Shown here: piece by piece, positions 32,560 to 46,100 of the stretch | Layout: the number at the start of each line of letters is the position of its first letter | Numbering within the stretch: the stretch's first letter is position 1 | NCBI GenBank assembly: GCA_014529385.2 | Contig: CM043956.1 | Coordinates: forward strand, 92,712,221-92,776,220 | From: Adiantum capillus-veneris | Taxonomy: Eukaryota > Streptophyta > Polypodiopsida > Polypodiales > Pteridaceae | Length of the DNA: 64,000 nucleotides | Direction: 5' to 3' | Made by a program: the position numbers and the translations under genes | Notes under the pieces: generated by a model | What the model saw: the letters and a program-made list of their open reading frames with translations, nothing else | What the model was told of the DNA's origin: nothing | Database searches by the model: none

Positions 32560-34911
32560 CCTCACCAAAGCTCATGTTGTTGAGGTAAGTCACAATGTGG
32601 GAATTATTGTGAGAATTTGTCCAAAACTTCTTGGGATCTAGGAATCTCTTCATCAAAGTGATGAACATGGAGCAGCAAATTCCAAACCCATAAGAGACCA
32701 AGTGAAGTTTGCGCCGTAAATCGGTGACAGACATGTAGTTATGTCATTCCATTCACAATCTAGATTTTAATCTAGTGAAGCACATGCACACAAATTATAG
32801 ACTTACACCAAAGGAAAGAAATTGAGACCTTCCCCATTTGGAGAATCTGGAGAAAATGTCTTTCATAGTAAAAAAATAATAATAATGGAACTTCAAATCA
32901 TACATGCTTAGTTTTAGTTTTTTTCTTTTTGAGATGCACTTTGTTGTCCTATTCATAGGACGTATTTGTGAAGGAAAAAATAGAAAAAAAAACAAAAAAT
33001 ATGCTTACAGGCAAATTTTGGTGACACAATAGCCCCTCATGTGTTCAATATTGTTGCTCCTTTAAACTAGGCAAGCACGGCCGATTCTAAAAAAGTTGAA
33101 GAGGCTTCTTGTAGATATGCTTAACTGCAAACCCATGATTCCAAATCTATGCAATGATTTGTTGTCCCTTGCTTGCTAAGCAAAAGGAGGAGGATACACA
33201 GGGATTTTGATCCTTTCTCCCTCCCTATTACCTAGTGCATTGCCATTTTCGACATAGAAAAAGACCCTTTAGTTTGCAAACACACTTTCCACGTTTACAT
33301 GCCCAACATCTACCCAGTGGACCTAAGAAAAATAGTAATTTCATGCATGTCATCCACCTAAAACAATAGTATTTTTCCAGACCACAATTTATATCATTTG
33401 CTACCGTGAACCGTCAAGCATAAACTAGTCTGGCCTTAGAATATAAGAGGACATATAGAAATTGACATTTAGCATCTAGCACTGAAGGGAACAAGAGCAT
33501 GATTAATTTGGAAAGGGCGGCACTGCGTGAAAGGGACATACATTTGAAAATTGCTATAATGTTTCCGGGAGGAGACAAAGTTAAGTGCATCAATTGTTAG
33601 AGATAATAGGGATGGTTACAATTGAGATTATATCCAAGTGAAGTTGTACTACTATGTCTACTAATGATTTTTTTTTCTAGTATACGTGCTACATGTAAGT
33701 TCTGCAAACAAAAATTATTTCAAAAATATATTTTCCATTGAATGGTTGGTAGCTCGTCTATAATTATAATATATGCCTCTTTTATGTCCAAATATTGCTC
33801 ATCGATCTCATGAATAGAGAGGGGATACTATTGATTTGTGGTTGGTATCTTGAAATGGTAATGGACTATAGATGCAATGCTGCTACTAAGTCTTGTTATT
33901 GTTGCTCCGATGGCAAAAAGAATCCAATATAATACAAAAGTGAGAATAGCAAAAGTGTCTATTTCACTTGTCTACCAACCTCGTTTATCACTATATATGT
34001 GAGGTATACCATGACCTAGCATATGGACGATAAGCTAGTTTCAAGTTGGCTACAGTTTTCTCCCTATCTTATTGACGCTTGGACTGTAATCTTCTAGGTC
34101 TTCAAAACTTCATACTGACACCTAGTATGGGAGAAACGAGGATATATATAGTATGGCATCAGTTATTTAGACACGTAGTATGGTATCAATTATTTAGAGC
34201 TGAAGTAAAGATGCACAAGGTGAATTCACTAATGTGATACACCACATGCATTCACTACTTGTGTATTCACTATTGTAATACATCACATGCATCGGCTAGC
34301 AACAGTATGCAAAGAGTTGTGTGTGTAAGTAACATGTATAGATATTGATCAATTGAGTGTATAAATTTGAAAATGAGATCCAAAGAAACCGAAGCAAAAG
34401 AAGTAATGCGAAAAAATCTAAAACAAGTAAATAGATAAAGCATGAATAAACTGCAACAATAAATAAGGTGCTTAACTGACCTGCAATATTGTACTGCTGC
34501 TTTTCGATTGTCCAATCTAGTACATGCCGATATTTGAGTCAAGCTACAAAAAAGCAATGTGAATAGTTAAACATATCGTCTTGCAATAAAACATCACATA
34601 CTGAAAGTGCAAAGTATATAGTGCACGTCATATAGAGGTGACATACAAAAGTATGGTGGAGAGCTGGCACTGTGGTCTCTCCAGAAATTTATAAGAAACA
34701 GAAGTCGTGCCGTGTCCCATAGCGTTTATGTGTTGCGCCAAGCAAATGCATGCGCATGGAAAATTGGATGCAAATAACGGACCTTGTAGTGTTGTCGAGC
34801 TAGAGTCGCACTTGTGCAATTGGAACATGTAGTGTTGTGAATATATGTCCTCCCTGCCACACACAAAACACGCAGATGTAAGTTTATGGTCTACGTCCTC
34901 TGATCAGTATT

Positions 34912-34913
<2 letters not shown>

Positions 34914-34960
<47 letters not shown>
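34914..34960. repeat. (CT)n microsatellite
   Basis: Uninterrupted CT dinucleotide tract. Confidence 0.95.
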
Positions 34961-34962
<2 letters not shown>

Positions 34963-36249
34963 CGGGCCTCCAATAACCACTTTCCACGTGGAGGGGACGA
35001 AACAACCATCCATTAGAAACTAATATTTTCTAGTGAAAAGATGCAACTTGAAGGATGTCAAGGTGAAATCCCTCCAAAACATGCAGAAGCCAATGCTTAC
35101 GAGACAGAGGTACTAGTAGTTCTATTAATGATGCAATTGAGGTGGCGGCGTGAAGCCTGCGAAAAAACTAGCCCTTTTTTGCATACAAGCTATTGGACTG
35201 TCGCCGCCACCATCCCGTGCGGCCAACTTGTTTTCTCAAGTGCTAGCGGCCTTCCAATCCACAGCACCCCAGCCAACCCCTCTGTCCAGACATCCCTCCT
35301 TGAATTTTTACCGATGTAATGGATCTTAGGCCATGGTCATGCGAGGCTTAATTTCCACCTGAGTGCAACCATAAAGCTTGCAACCTCCAGTTAGTAGTGC
35401 TACGGGTATCGGCAGCTCTCGCGTGACCATGTAATCATTCAGCCACTAAATTTATTAATATAAATTTCCTTACTCGACAAAATTATCCATTACGGAAAAT
35501 TATGCCTCGTGTGGCTCTTAGATGCTAAGCGAATAAGAGATGCAAAGAAAGCTGACTCATCTCTAAAAGATAACCGAGATAAGATGTAGTATCATGAGGA
35601 ATGTACTTGCACAAGAGGGCGCTTGGTACCCAACATATATGATATATTGAGTGTATAACTAAATAAAATAATAATTGAATCTTGAGGTTGCAAAATTCAG
35701 TCAACAATAGACAAACTATGTACAATCATCTTGACGCTAAAATTGGTTCCGTGCTCAGACAATATATTAATAGTAGTATGCCTTGCGCTATGTAACGTTA
35801 AGTCATTGTTGGTGATAATCTCACTCAGCTTGTTCGGCATACTATAGCTGCTAAATGGAGTTTCTACCTCAATCGTTTGTTGCACAAAAGACCTTTGAGA
35901 AGATGTGAATAGATTTTAACTGCCTACCCTAGAGTAGCTTTCCTCCAAGGGAAAATTTGTGTTGGCTACCAAACTGATGTTTGCCATCTACAGCCATCTT
36001 AACTTGATTCAATAGCTCTGCGTACATGGACCTTTGTTCATAGGATCCACCCCTGAATCGTGGTTATTGGCAAGAAGAGAGCTCTGAAGCAATAACTATT
36101 GTGCGTTAAAATCCACACCACCAGCATTTCTTGCTTCGTATGCAGCTGCTAAAGAGCAACGCTGCAGTATATTGTTGTTGCTAAATATCTAAATACTACA
36201 ATCAAATCAATGGCCATACACAACATGCAACTTAGACGTGGATGGTCAT

Positions 36250-36302
<53 letters not shown>
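36250..36302. repeat. (CT)n microsatellite
   Basis: Uninterrupted CT tract of about 26 units. Confidence 0.95.
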
Positions 36303-36306
<4 letters not shown>

Positions 36307-36794
36307 GACAAACTTGCATAAAAAGCTCCGATCCAAACTGCAATCTACACAAAAAGCTCTACTCCGATCACTCCCCCTGCAAAAAAAAAGCGTCAAACTG
36401 CTCTGACCTCGTTCGAACCTGCTTTTGGAGAAGATTAAGCACACGGTGCAAAGAAGTAGCGTGGGGTGCTTTTGACGACGATGTCGATAGCTTTTGACGC
36501 CAGTGTTTTTAGGTTGTTTTTTTTCACGTGGTTGCTTTAGCGTCAAGATAGGAAAGAGAGAGCCTTTGACTCACCAAGTAATTATGTCTATATGATTTCT
36601 CATACATATAGTTCCAACAACATTTCTAACTAGCAATTCCAATTTTTAATTGGAGGCAGTGCCCTCGTCTGTTGTAGATGACCAAGTGTGCAGCTCGCTT
36701 TGGATGCTATATATTAAGCGTCTTTTTTATTGTCATCTTCACAGCACTGACGGTTATCAGATATTCATCATCATTTTATTCTCAAGCTTAGACT

Positions 36795-36819
36795 TGTGTG
36801 TGTGTGTGTGTGTGTGTGT
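36795..36819. repeat. (GT)n microsatellite
   Basis: About 12 GT units followed by a G-rich run. Confidence 0.92.
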
Positions 36820-39186
36820 TGGGGGGTCGGAGGGGCGGGGGGGTCTCACCGGAAGATTCCGATTGGGAATGGACCCGTACAGTGGAGGTGGCACCTCCAG
36901 GGAGGGGTTGAATCTAGAGGGCAGTGGCCCTTAGGTATGGACTTCGTGTTTACAGCGGAAGGTAGAAAAAGATTCTACCATTGAGATGGAGGTAGGTGCT
37001 AGAGCCAGCCAATGACCACTAGACAAGAACTAGGAGATTGTAGATTTTATTGTTTAAGAGTGTTCTCTTATCCCTCCTAGTTGCACCAGACCCTTGACTT
37101 GTGCATATTGACTATGATGCACTACACACATACGCATATACTAGAAGCACTTTTTTTATTCAATATTTTTCCCTCTAGACATTCAAGTTTGAAACATTAA
37201 TATAGGATTTTTTTTTTATTTGTATTTAGGTAATAACTATCACTTCTATGTTGACATATCTTTCTAAGTGATAGTCTTTGTCTTATGATTTTCTAGCATA
37301 GATGGACTTGATCTTTCACACAACATGGATATATTGTGTTTGAGCATTGCATGTTTATTTTCACAACTATCAAAGAGACATATCGCATATCTCTAGGTCT
37401 ACTACTATTTATGCTTCATATTTGTGAACATTTTGTATTCGTGGTTTTTCATAGTTTGATTGAATCAATTTAATTATGTTTTGTTATCCAAAATTATAGA
37501 TGTATAAACTTATCTTTGATTTGATTAATTGGCTTAGAGTTTAGTCTTATCCATGAGCCTTGAGGTTAGTAAGCCGTGACTTTAGGTTAACGCTGTTAGG
37601 CAAAAGAAAAAGTGGGACGCCTCTATAGCTTGATAGCCCAAGAGCATTCAAACTTCAACATCAAAACCAAAAATTATACCAAAATAACTCTTCATAACCC
37701 CCAACCAAAAGGCCTATACTTGACTACGAGTCCTAGTTGGTAAAATTACTTGAATGTTTGAGACACCTTAGGAATATTTTAGGCATAGAAAATCTTGCTC
37801 ACTCATACAACAAAAAGAACACTAGTAAAAATACAAAGGAAATGGAAGCAAAAACAAAAATTCAATAAGCGTAAAGCTTAAGCTAAAAGAGAAATCCCAA
37901 TTGGGATTTACTACCTCGCTCACATATATTACCTATGGTACTAGAGCATTAAAGTTTCCCTGTGTAGGTGCTTTTCTTTGAGAAGAAAATATCCCTGGAC
38001 ATATAGAATAAGCACACATGTCAAATTATTTTGAATTAATGTGGAAAAAATGAAAAACGAGAAAAAGAAACGGCAAGAAAAATGAAATGATAAAGAATTA
38101 TATTGAGCTTGTGGAAAAAAATTCAAGCTTTTGTTTGGAGTTGTGTGTGCTACTTGGATATTGGGAAGGAAATGACATATTTTTGTGGGATTTTTCTCTA
38201 TTTTTTTCATTCCAAAATTTCAAAAGTTGTCAACAAAAAAGTTGTAGGCGTTAAGTTGAACTTTTTGTCCCTATTTTGTTTATATTTTTTGAAGCTACGG
38301 TTTGGGAGATATGGCCAAAATGATGGAGCTTATCTGTCCACATGTGGAAGGAGTCGCGATTATACAACTCCACACACACACACGCATCCTCTTCTCTGTC
38401 ACTCTCATGTCTTTTGCAAGCTCTCCATAGCTGAAAATTAATGTTTTTTAGCACATAAACACGCACACATCCACACATATACGCATACATACATACACAC
38501 TTCTCTCTCTCTCAGCTTCTCTACCTCAATGGTGAGCTCTGTCTCCCTCCTCTCAAGCCCAATTACCCACTCTCTCTCTCTCCCGTTTTTATTCCGTCTT
38601 GGATCAGCCATAAGATGCAAAGAAGCTGATTTTCAGCCACACACACATGCATACACATGCGCACACACCGCCTACACACACACGCACACTTTTCCTCGCA
38701 TAATCACCTCCAAAAACCTTCTCAAATCAGTCCATAAGTAAAAGAAAACAAAATTTCGACCATTTCTCATTCATATACTTGCACACACTTGCATGAATAC
38801 GCACTCGTCAATGAAGGTCTCGACAAAGAATGACGACATCAAATTGAATGAAAGCTAAGGGTGTACTTGGATGAGCGTCACAATAACGGGCTTATCACAA
38901 CCCTCTTGCACAAGTGTTTGGCGTTGTTTTCAATGGCACGATCACTTGTAAATCTCTCGTTTTATCATCCTTACCTTTTCCTCTTTTAATTTTAAGACCA
39001 AGATATTTATTGTATATTTCCGTTCTCTCTCTAATGGTGGCCACTCACCGATTAGAAGGCATCTAGTCTGCATCATCATCCCTAAATAACGCCAGGGCAA
39101 TGGTCTTCTTGGTGGGGTCGGTCCATGTGCCAAGGCCCTCTCTGTCTGTCATTGAAAAATTGTGGACGATTCCTTCTCTCCACACC

Positions 39187-39194
39187 TATATAAG
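39187..39194 (+). promoter_or_regulatory. TATA-like box upstream of element H
   Basis: TATATAAG in ccacacctatataaggagg. It lies about 100 bp before the H insertion point, so H may have landed just downstream of a promoter or inside an older LTR. Only the motif supports this. Confidence 0.3.
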
Positions 39195-39285
39195 GAGGGG
39201 TAGAGGTCACTATCGGGGCATCAGATCATCAAACAGGACCATCACACCACTATCGTCACACTATCACTTTGAGGGAGAGGATCAC

Positions 39286-40159
39286 TGTTAGCGGATTGAT
39301 CGAACGGGCATCCACCTGGCCAGACATGTAGCCGAACACCACATTTGCAGTGTGTTATTTTTTCAAGCTAGTGTAGTGGTACTCTGTGTAAATCCTGATT
39401 CCAGAGGAGCAAGTCGATTCCCTGAGTTGTAATTCTGTCATGATATTTATAAAGGTCCATGCGAGTCGGCCACTAGCCATTTAGAAAGCCCTAGGTACAA
39501 AGGTCAATAACTTTAATGTGAATAGGAGGCTTATCTTTGAAGAAGAAAAGAGCTCTGCAAAATGTACGCTCAAGCTACAAAGCTGCTCCAACTTGTAATC
39601 AACTTTTTTAATAATTGGGTAATATGATTTCGATTTTGAAACTTGCATTGTGTTCCTCTATCTTTGCTCTTTCATTCAAGTGTAAGCATTGTTAGTTTTG
39701 TTGAAGTTCACGACTACGCGAGTGCTTAAATCACTATTTTTTGACATTTTGACCATAGGAAAGTGTTTCTAGACCATAGGTGACCTTTATGGATTGTTCT
39801 GTTACAGTTTTCAGGAGCTTTTTCATGATGGATTGTGATTTTGGGACCTTGTCGGATTGCGACCAAACTTGGTAGGATAGTGCCCCTAGATGTCTTAGAC
39901 CTCCTCCTACTCCGTTTGAGTGCCGAAATGGCGTGATGACCTAGAGCGGTGAGAGAAAGATATAAGCAGATTTTTTATCATTGAGTGATTGATTTGCTTG
40001 TTGAGTTGTTGCATTTGCTTCTTAGGTTCACTTTTTGAGGACTGACGATCACAAAGAGTCTACGTGCCCCATCCGATTCGCTTCCCTGAGTATTAAAATT
40101 ATGTTAGTACAAGACAACTATGTTGTGCAGGCGTTCATCGTGGAGACCTGCCGCTAACA
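39286..40159 (+). repeat. 5' LTR of element H, 874 bp
   Basis: The ends are a perfect 9-bp inverted pair, TGTTAGCGG and CCGCTAACA, and the TSD ATCAC precedes the LTR. A TTTATAAAGG box lies near 39447. The distal part from 39681 (TGTAAGCATTG) is repeated in the 3' LTR remnant. Confidence 0.8.
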
Positions 40160-40178
40160 TTGGCTCCGTTGCCAAGGA
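40160..40178 (+). other. Primer-binding site of element H
   Basis: TTGGCTCCGTTGCCAAGGA directly follows the LTR end. It differs at a few positions from the Athila/Tat-type primer site. Confidence 0.8.
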
Positions 40179-40499
40179 TAATAATCCTTAGATGGTGAGT
40201 GACCTAGTGCATTTTTAGAGCGTTCTTTTTCAAAGATTTGTCTTTCTATTCCATTTACACCTTAGCAATGAAGCAAGTAGACATGGGTATTAGTGCTTCG
40301 TAGAGTTTAAAAGTCGAGGACTTGCTAGATCTATTCTTGAGGGGTAAAGAGGGGGTGAGTAAGATAACCAAAACCATTTTCATTCTTCAATTTTATCATT
40401 ACTTTTAGAGTGTTGTATCGTTTTTCATTACTATTTTATTTTGTATCATTTTGTTTGTTTTTGTTTCATGTTCCATTTTAGTACTTATGAGTAGGGTAA

Positions 40500-42480
40500 G
40501 TAGAAACTACAACCATCAAATTTGAGCTAAAGATTAGAGGGAAAAAAGGGTAAAAATCATATTTTGGTCAAAATGACCATAACTCTAAAATTTTGAAAAT
40601 TTGATGGTAGAAACCTCAAAAGTGATCCAAATTCAAAAATTTGTGGATCAAGGGCATAAGCAAACTCTCTAGAAGCAATCTAAAAAGTTTGAGCAGATTC
40701 TGTGGAGGAACATGGATCGCGATCCATGACCCCCAAATACCATTTTTGCTAAAAAGTGACCAGTGACCATGTGTATCAGTGGGACATTGCTCTGATCAAG
40801 TTTTCTTGAAAGAAAAACTCAAAAAACACATCAGAATTGGTTGATAGAGCAAAAACTGTAAAATAGGCATTTCATACACAAAATATGGGAATTTTCAACT
40901 TTTGGGGATCCAAATCAAAAAATAAGTGAAAATTTGATATCCACAGAGTGCAGAAATACTCCTGACCAGATTTCATGTTCAGAAGTGGTGGAACATGGAT
41001 CGCCCCTTGACCATATGGAGCTAAGATTTGACCAGTAGGTAGCTGATACCATTTGGAACAACTTTCCCAAAAGGCACCATGGCAAAAACCTTTTAAAAAT
41101 GGGTCAAAATAGTCAAACACATAAATTGATCAAAAACTACAGGGCAGACAAAAAAACTTGCTTTTGAATGAGAAAAAGTTGTCCAAATTCAAAATTATGT
41201 TGTGGAGTAGACCACTGACACTGCAAGGAATCATCATACCAAATTTGGTGTTCAAATTTGATGGAACATGGATCGCGATCCATGATCCCCATCAAGATTT
41301 TTGACTGAGATTTGAGAAGTAAGATGCTAAAACATTAACAAACACCTTTTCCAAAAGAACCATTTGCAAAAAAATTGAAAATAGTGGTCAAAAGAGCCAA
41401 AAACAAAACATTCTCAAAACCGCCACAACAAACTGTAGAATCCACTTTTAATAGGGTAAAATTGATCCAAATCCAAAAATTCGTTGTGGAGCGAGCTACA
41501 AACCTCATAAGCTATCAACGCACCAAATTTCAGATCCAAAAGTGGTGGAGCATGGATCACGATCCATGAACCCCTAAAATTGTTTTGGACAAAAACTATA
41601 CTAGCCTGTAGCAGAGACCATTGTGAACAAACGTCCCCAAAGAAACATTGTCAAAAAATTTCAAAAAGCGGGTGAAAAGTGCCAAAAACAATGCAAGGTA
41701 AAAACCCTAAAACAGACCTGGAGATTTACTTTTGCTTGACCTTATCAAGTCCAAACCACACAAAAACCATATAGCAAAGATCAGTGGACCAAGGGACAGC
41801 TGTATGTCAAGTTTCATCACTATCTTACACATGCGATTATGGATCGCAATCCATATCCCCTTGTCTCACAGACTGAGACCAAGACTAAGACCAAACTTAC
41901 ATCATAGGTAGAGCACATCTCAAGGAGTCTAGTCTTTTCAAAACTGAATTTGGATATCAAAAACCAAGCCAAAAGCCCAAAACTAATAAATACTCTGACA
42001 AGTACGAGAACTGACCTAACTTCCTATCCAGACGTCCAAATCCAAAAATAATTGATACCACAGCACCTTCTAATCATGTTGATTTTGATGATACCAAGAA
42101 AAGTCAATTTGGACTCCAAGCATGGATTGCGATCCATGACCCCATGGTGACAACTTGACCTAAAAGTTTCCAGATCAATAGTGCAAACATAAGAAAATAT
42201 ATCCCTAAGCTTAATTTTGGGAAAGTTTGAGCAAATTTGGGTCAAAAGGGAGAAAAACAAGTGACACAGTAAAAGCCGTAGTGCAGACCTAGAGTTGGGT
42301 ATTTGACCTAGCAAAACAAGTCCAAATTCAAAAAGAGTTGAGATTTAGCTTGTGGACATAGTGAGGAACAAGCTGCCAAGAGATCATGTCCAGGTGTGGT
42401 TGAACATGGATCGGAATCCATGTCCTCCAACCTCAAAATTTGATGAAATTGGTACAGAGCCTGCATATGACCTTGTCTAC
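40500..42480 (+). repeat. ~283-bp tandem repeat array with palindromic cores in the H leader
   Basis: Seven cores related to CATGGATCGCGATCCATG start at 40711, 40994, 41267, 41551, 41839, 42121 and 42405. Spacings are 283, 273, 284, 288, 282 and 284 bp. The cores at 40711 and 41267 are perfect 18-bp palindromes. Those at 41551, 41839, 42121 and 42405 have one to three changes, and the second is half lost. Between cores, diverged aaaa-rich text and ccaaattcaaaaatt-like phrases recur. No coding signal is seen. Confidence 0.88.
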
Positions 42481-42512
42481 ATACTCAAAATCCGGACAAT
42501 AAAGTGAAACCC

Positions 42513-42978
42513 ATGCAAACAGAGAAAGAAGAGCCACTTCCTACTGAAACTATTGCAAATACAACAGACGAGGGTAAATCTCTAGAGATGCAACCAATTC
42601 CAAAAGTAGAAGAACCATGGCCACAATCCTTATGGGAGATAATAAGAGACCAAAAAGATGGTAGTGCTACTTTGTTGTTAGCACCTATCCCTGATATCAA
42701 CATGGATCATGAGTTCTATCCTGGAGATATACAATCTCTATATGGAGATGCAGGTCTGTTGCATCTAAAGAGAGAAAACCACACTCTCTACAGACTTTGC
42801 AATCTTTTATAGGAGAACTCAAAACAAAATATGAGGTTATAGTGGTACCTTCTCAATAAAAAGTAACACCAAAAATGGTGGATATCAAAAGCTTGCACAA
42901 AGTGATGTCCTCCCCTATAACATGCACCATTACTCTAGCAGAGTTATTGAAAATTAGACCACATCTATGGGGCCAATT
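42513..42978 (+). pseudogene. Element H gag-like region, first segment
   Basis: The frame from ATG 42513 gives 100 residues (EPLPTETIANTTDEGKSLEM, EPWPQSLWEIIRDQKDG). A shift near 42790 moves reading to the frame with MVDIKSLHKVMSSPI and ITLAELLKIRPHLWGQ, which has a stop near 42857. The TLAELLKIRP-LW motif is like the conserved segment just before the protease in plant gypsy gag polyproteins; I infer gag. Element X cuts the frame after 42978 and it resumes at 48231. Confidence 0.55.
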
Positions 42979-43120
42979 TGTAAGACATAGGAAACTGGAA
43001 CATGCTCATCACCACCCAGCCATGCCCTATATAGACCCTTGGCATGCTAAATATAGGGACCCCCTTGACTCCATGTCCATCTAGCCTTTGGCCGTGCCTG
43101 GTCCTACCCTTGGCATGACA
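42979..43120 (-). repeat. 3' LTR of element X
   Basis: 142 bp, TG…CA, with the polypurine tract at 43121-43132 on its inner side. Confidence 0.85.
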
Positions 43121-46100
43121 TTACTCCCCCCTTGGAGAAGCATTTTCGTCCTCGAAAACAAGAGTGATGATACACTAATGTTTTCTATAGTGGCATCCTT
43201 CATGGATCCAGCTGTTTGGTTGACAGGAACACGGTTCAACAGGAGGTTCAATGAAACCAAGAGTAACATCTTGATTTTTCACATTGTTGTCCATTTGCAA
43301 CCATCTTCTGTTAGCGATTCCTATCCAATCATAGTGTGAAGACTCCATTTAGAACACACATGAGTATGCAAAATGAGTTATCACACCAAGATGTACCCTA
43401 AAGAGTACCTCTTTTCACTTTCCATGAAAGTAACTTGCTAACATAACTCATCAACCAAGTTTAAGTCCTTGACTTGTTTTCCAATTTCATCAGTAAATAA
43501 CCCCACCATAACTAGTGTTCAAGGTTGAGAACTTGATTTATACATGAAGAGACTACACCTAGTCGCAAACATGCTTTAACTTATGGTAACCAAACTCCAA
43601 GTAGAGCAATAAATGCTTACTAATTGGATCGCGTGGTGCTAACGTACGCACTTTGCATATCCTTCAGCACAAGATTACACTTTGTAATCCGCCTATCCCC
43701 GTGGATAATTGACACTACTGAGGTGTCTTCCCCTCGATTTACAGGCAGTCTTCCCAGATGGCCCGTAACGAGGATCACAATATCATACAACATTGGTGAG
43801 CAAACCACAATGTCTTGATGAATAACCATCTTGGTTAACGTGAAAAATCCACAAGCACCCAAACCGAGCCATGACCTCTATTGGTGATTGGTAGATCCAA
43901 AAGTAAGCTCAGAGAGATACTGCACATAGAGTGCAAAATCCTTCATAAGCAACAACTTGATGAATATGCATGCCGTTCCAAATCAGCCTTTGCTAAACAC
44001 TAGGGCCCATAACACCTAGTGTGCATGCATTTAGCAAAAAACAGATCCAAACCTATATATCCATGATCATCCTTGCCAATACTTATAGCGAATGTGATGT
44101 GCGTAGCACACAGTAAAGAGGAATCTAAATTGTTCCGAAAAGAAACTAAATACTTTCTGCTGCAATCATTTGCAAGCCTTGCTAAAACGTTTGAACCATA
44201 ATAGAAGGTCAAACAGTAATCACTTCTAGGTACAAACAATGAAACTTTTTCATTAACAACTTAGAGCCTTGCTATATGTATAAACAACCATTTGTAATGT
44301 TGTTTAGCAGTACTTGTACCTGAACAAGTCATTCTAAGTATCCGAAAAATTTTTGCCATCGAAATTGCTCCTGATATGTCGTGTTGAAAATGGTCTAGAA
44401 AACAGATGTGACCAGCACCTAGGGACTTTGACGTGACACATATTTGAAATAGTGGGCGCCAGTGTCAGTCCCAGAGACTCATATTCGCCACATGTGGAAT
44501 ATGTCTCAACTAAGGATGTCTGAAAAAAGAACATCCTACAAGTACAAGATGTACTTGTGTGTGGAGGTAACTGCAAATACTCTACGACGGGAGTGAGAGG
44601 GACCCTCATTAGCCTTGCTCCACACTGGCTAAACCAAATTCCTCAAGTCCCTAGACCATGTTGTATCCCATGTGACAACGTGTGCCAAATCGAATCCGAC
44701 AAGTGGGTTCATAACAGCATAATGTACGTTGGACATTACGACCCAAAATACTTGTTCCGACATGCCCTTGGCATGGCCCTAGGGATTGAATTGAAACTTC
44801 AGTTACCCGTATTCAAATGCACAGGAGCACGTCTCCCACCTGTGAAAAAACCAAGCAACATTGCACTAAAAACCCAGGGTGTTGCCTTCGCAATCCAAGC
44901 CCGTTGCGTAGAATCTATGTAGTCAAACGCCTTGGTAAGACCCTTTGTAGAAACTGCTCAACTAGCAGGTAACGGTAACCAACATAGTTAACCGTGTACA
45001 GAATGATGAGAATCAACTTGAAAAGTTGAATTTTTTCACTACCCCCTAGTAGATTGCTGACTTCTTTCCTTGAAAGTACAACTGGGATAGATCAAACTGT
45101 GATCCTGAATGCCTAAACACCCGTTGGGTCGTACCCCAAAACTGTGATGCCATCATAGATACTCGTAGTGCTACAAAGAGAGCACGAAATCCACACAAGT
45201 GAGATGTCTAGCTCGTATGAACAGCCATGATGTCTCTAGATTCTGTGGTATAGATTAGCTGATGTGAGTTTAAGATTATCAAAAACTCAACTTGAGCGTC
45301 GCACAAAAAACATGTAGTGCAACATTGACACCCTGAACATTTGTAATGACAAGATTCGTGCTTGTCCATTAACATCTATGTGTTCGATGTGTACTCCACC
45401 GGGCAGATCTGTTCGATCTTAAGAGCAATCACCCAAGGAATGCGAACAGTTGGGTCTTACCCGAGATCTGACAATGACTCTTAGCCAACGTGTGTGGCTC
45501 ATAGCCCTTATGGCCATTAGTGTTCAATTAACGAACCGATGAAGACTAATGTAGATGGCATCTTGCCCTATATCTAGCTGAGAGTTAGAGCACCTTGGCT
45601 CAGGCTGACTCCCAAACAAACATGTTCAAAAGCTTCTTAGAAAGTTTTCATTATTCTTTGAGAGAAATAAGAAAGAGAGAGAAAAAGAGCATGCGGGTTG
45701 AGGAAGGTTTCTTAACCTAATGTAGTGCATACCCAATCCATGTGCTCATGTGCATCTTATGCCTGGGTTGCAAATTATTCTATAAGCATACAACAATCTG
45801 TCTGTATGATGCTCTCATCGAGAGAGGCAACAGAAAACACAAGTCAAATCTTGACCATCTACCGTGTATGGGGTCGTGATTGTACGAGGATGACTTGAAT
45901 AGGGCACTTTGCCAGTGAATCAAGTCCAAGTTTAAGGTTCTTTTTAGTGGTGTTGTGCGTTGACAACAACCAAAAATCATGTCAAACAATCCATAACTTA
46001 TCTTGTTCGTTCAAAGTGTCTGGTGTTATAGTGGAAGCATATTGCATAAGGCGGTAGAATTGAATCTACCTAGCTAGCATGACGTGCATGCAGAAATTTA

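Larger units (their letters stand above)
32560..39185. other. Long AT-rich non-coding stretch with microsatellites
   Basis: I see no supported gene. Short direct repeats occur near 34145-34290 (gtatgg-atca-ttatttaga pairs and ttcact-ttgt-tacatcacatgca pairs). CA-rich tracts lie at 38370-38700. Open frames here are composition artefacts or unsupported. The 35041-35319 frame lies in a slightly GC-richer patch but has no recognisable domain. Confidence 0.55.

Noticed and set aside
35041-35319. 92-aa plus-strand ORF
   Set aside because: There is no domain, no splice context and no repeat homology; it is not distinguishable from chance.
39681-40159. Element H 5' LTR starting at 39681, where similarity with the 3' copy begins
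   Set aside because: There is no TSD at that edge. Start 39286 gives a 9-bp terminal inverted pair with the LTR end and a TSD matching 55509-55513, so the 3' copy is the truncated one.
40500-42480. CRISPR-like regular repeats
   Set aside because: The repeat period is ~283 bp with diverged full-length units, the setting is a plant LTR element, and there are no short repeats with unique spacers or cas genes.
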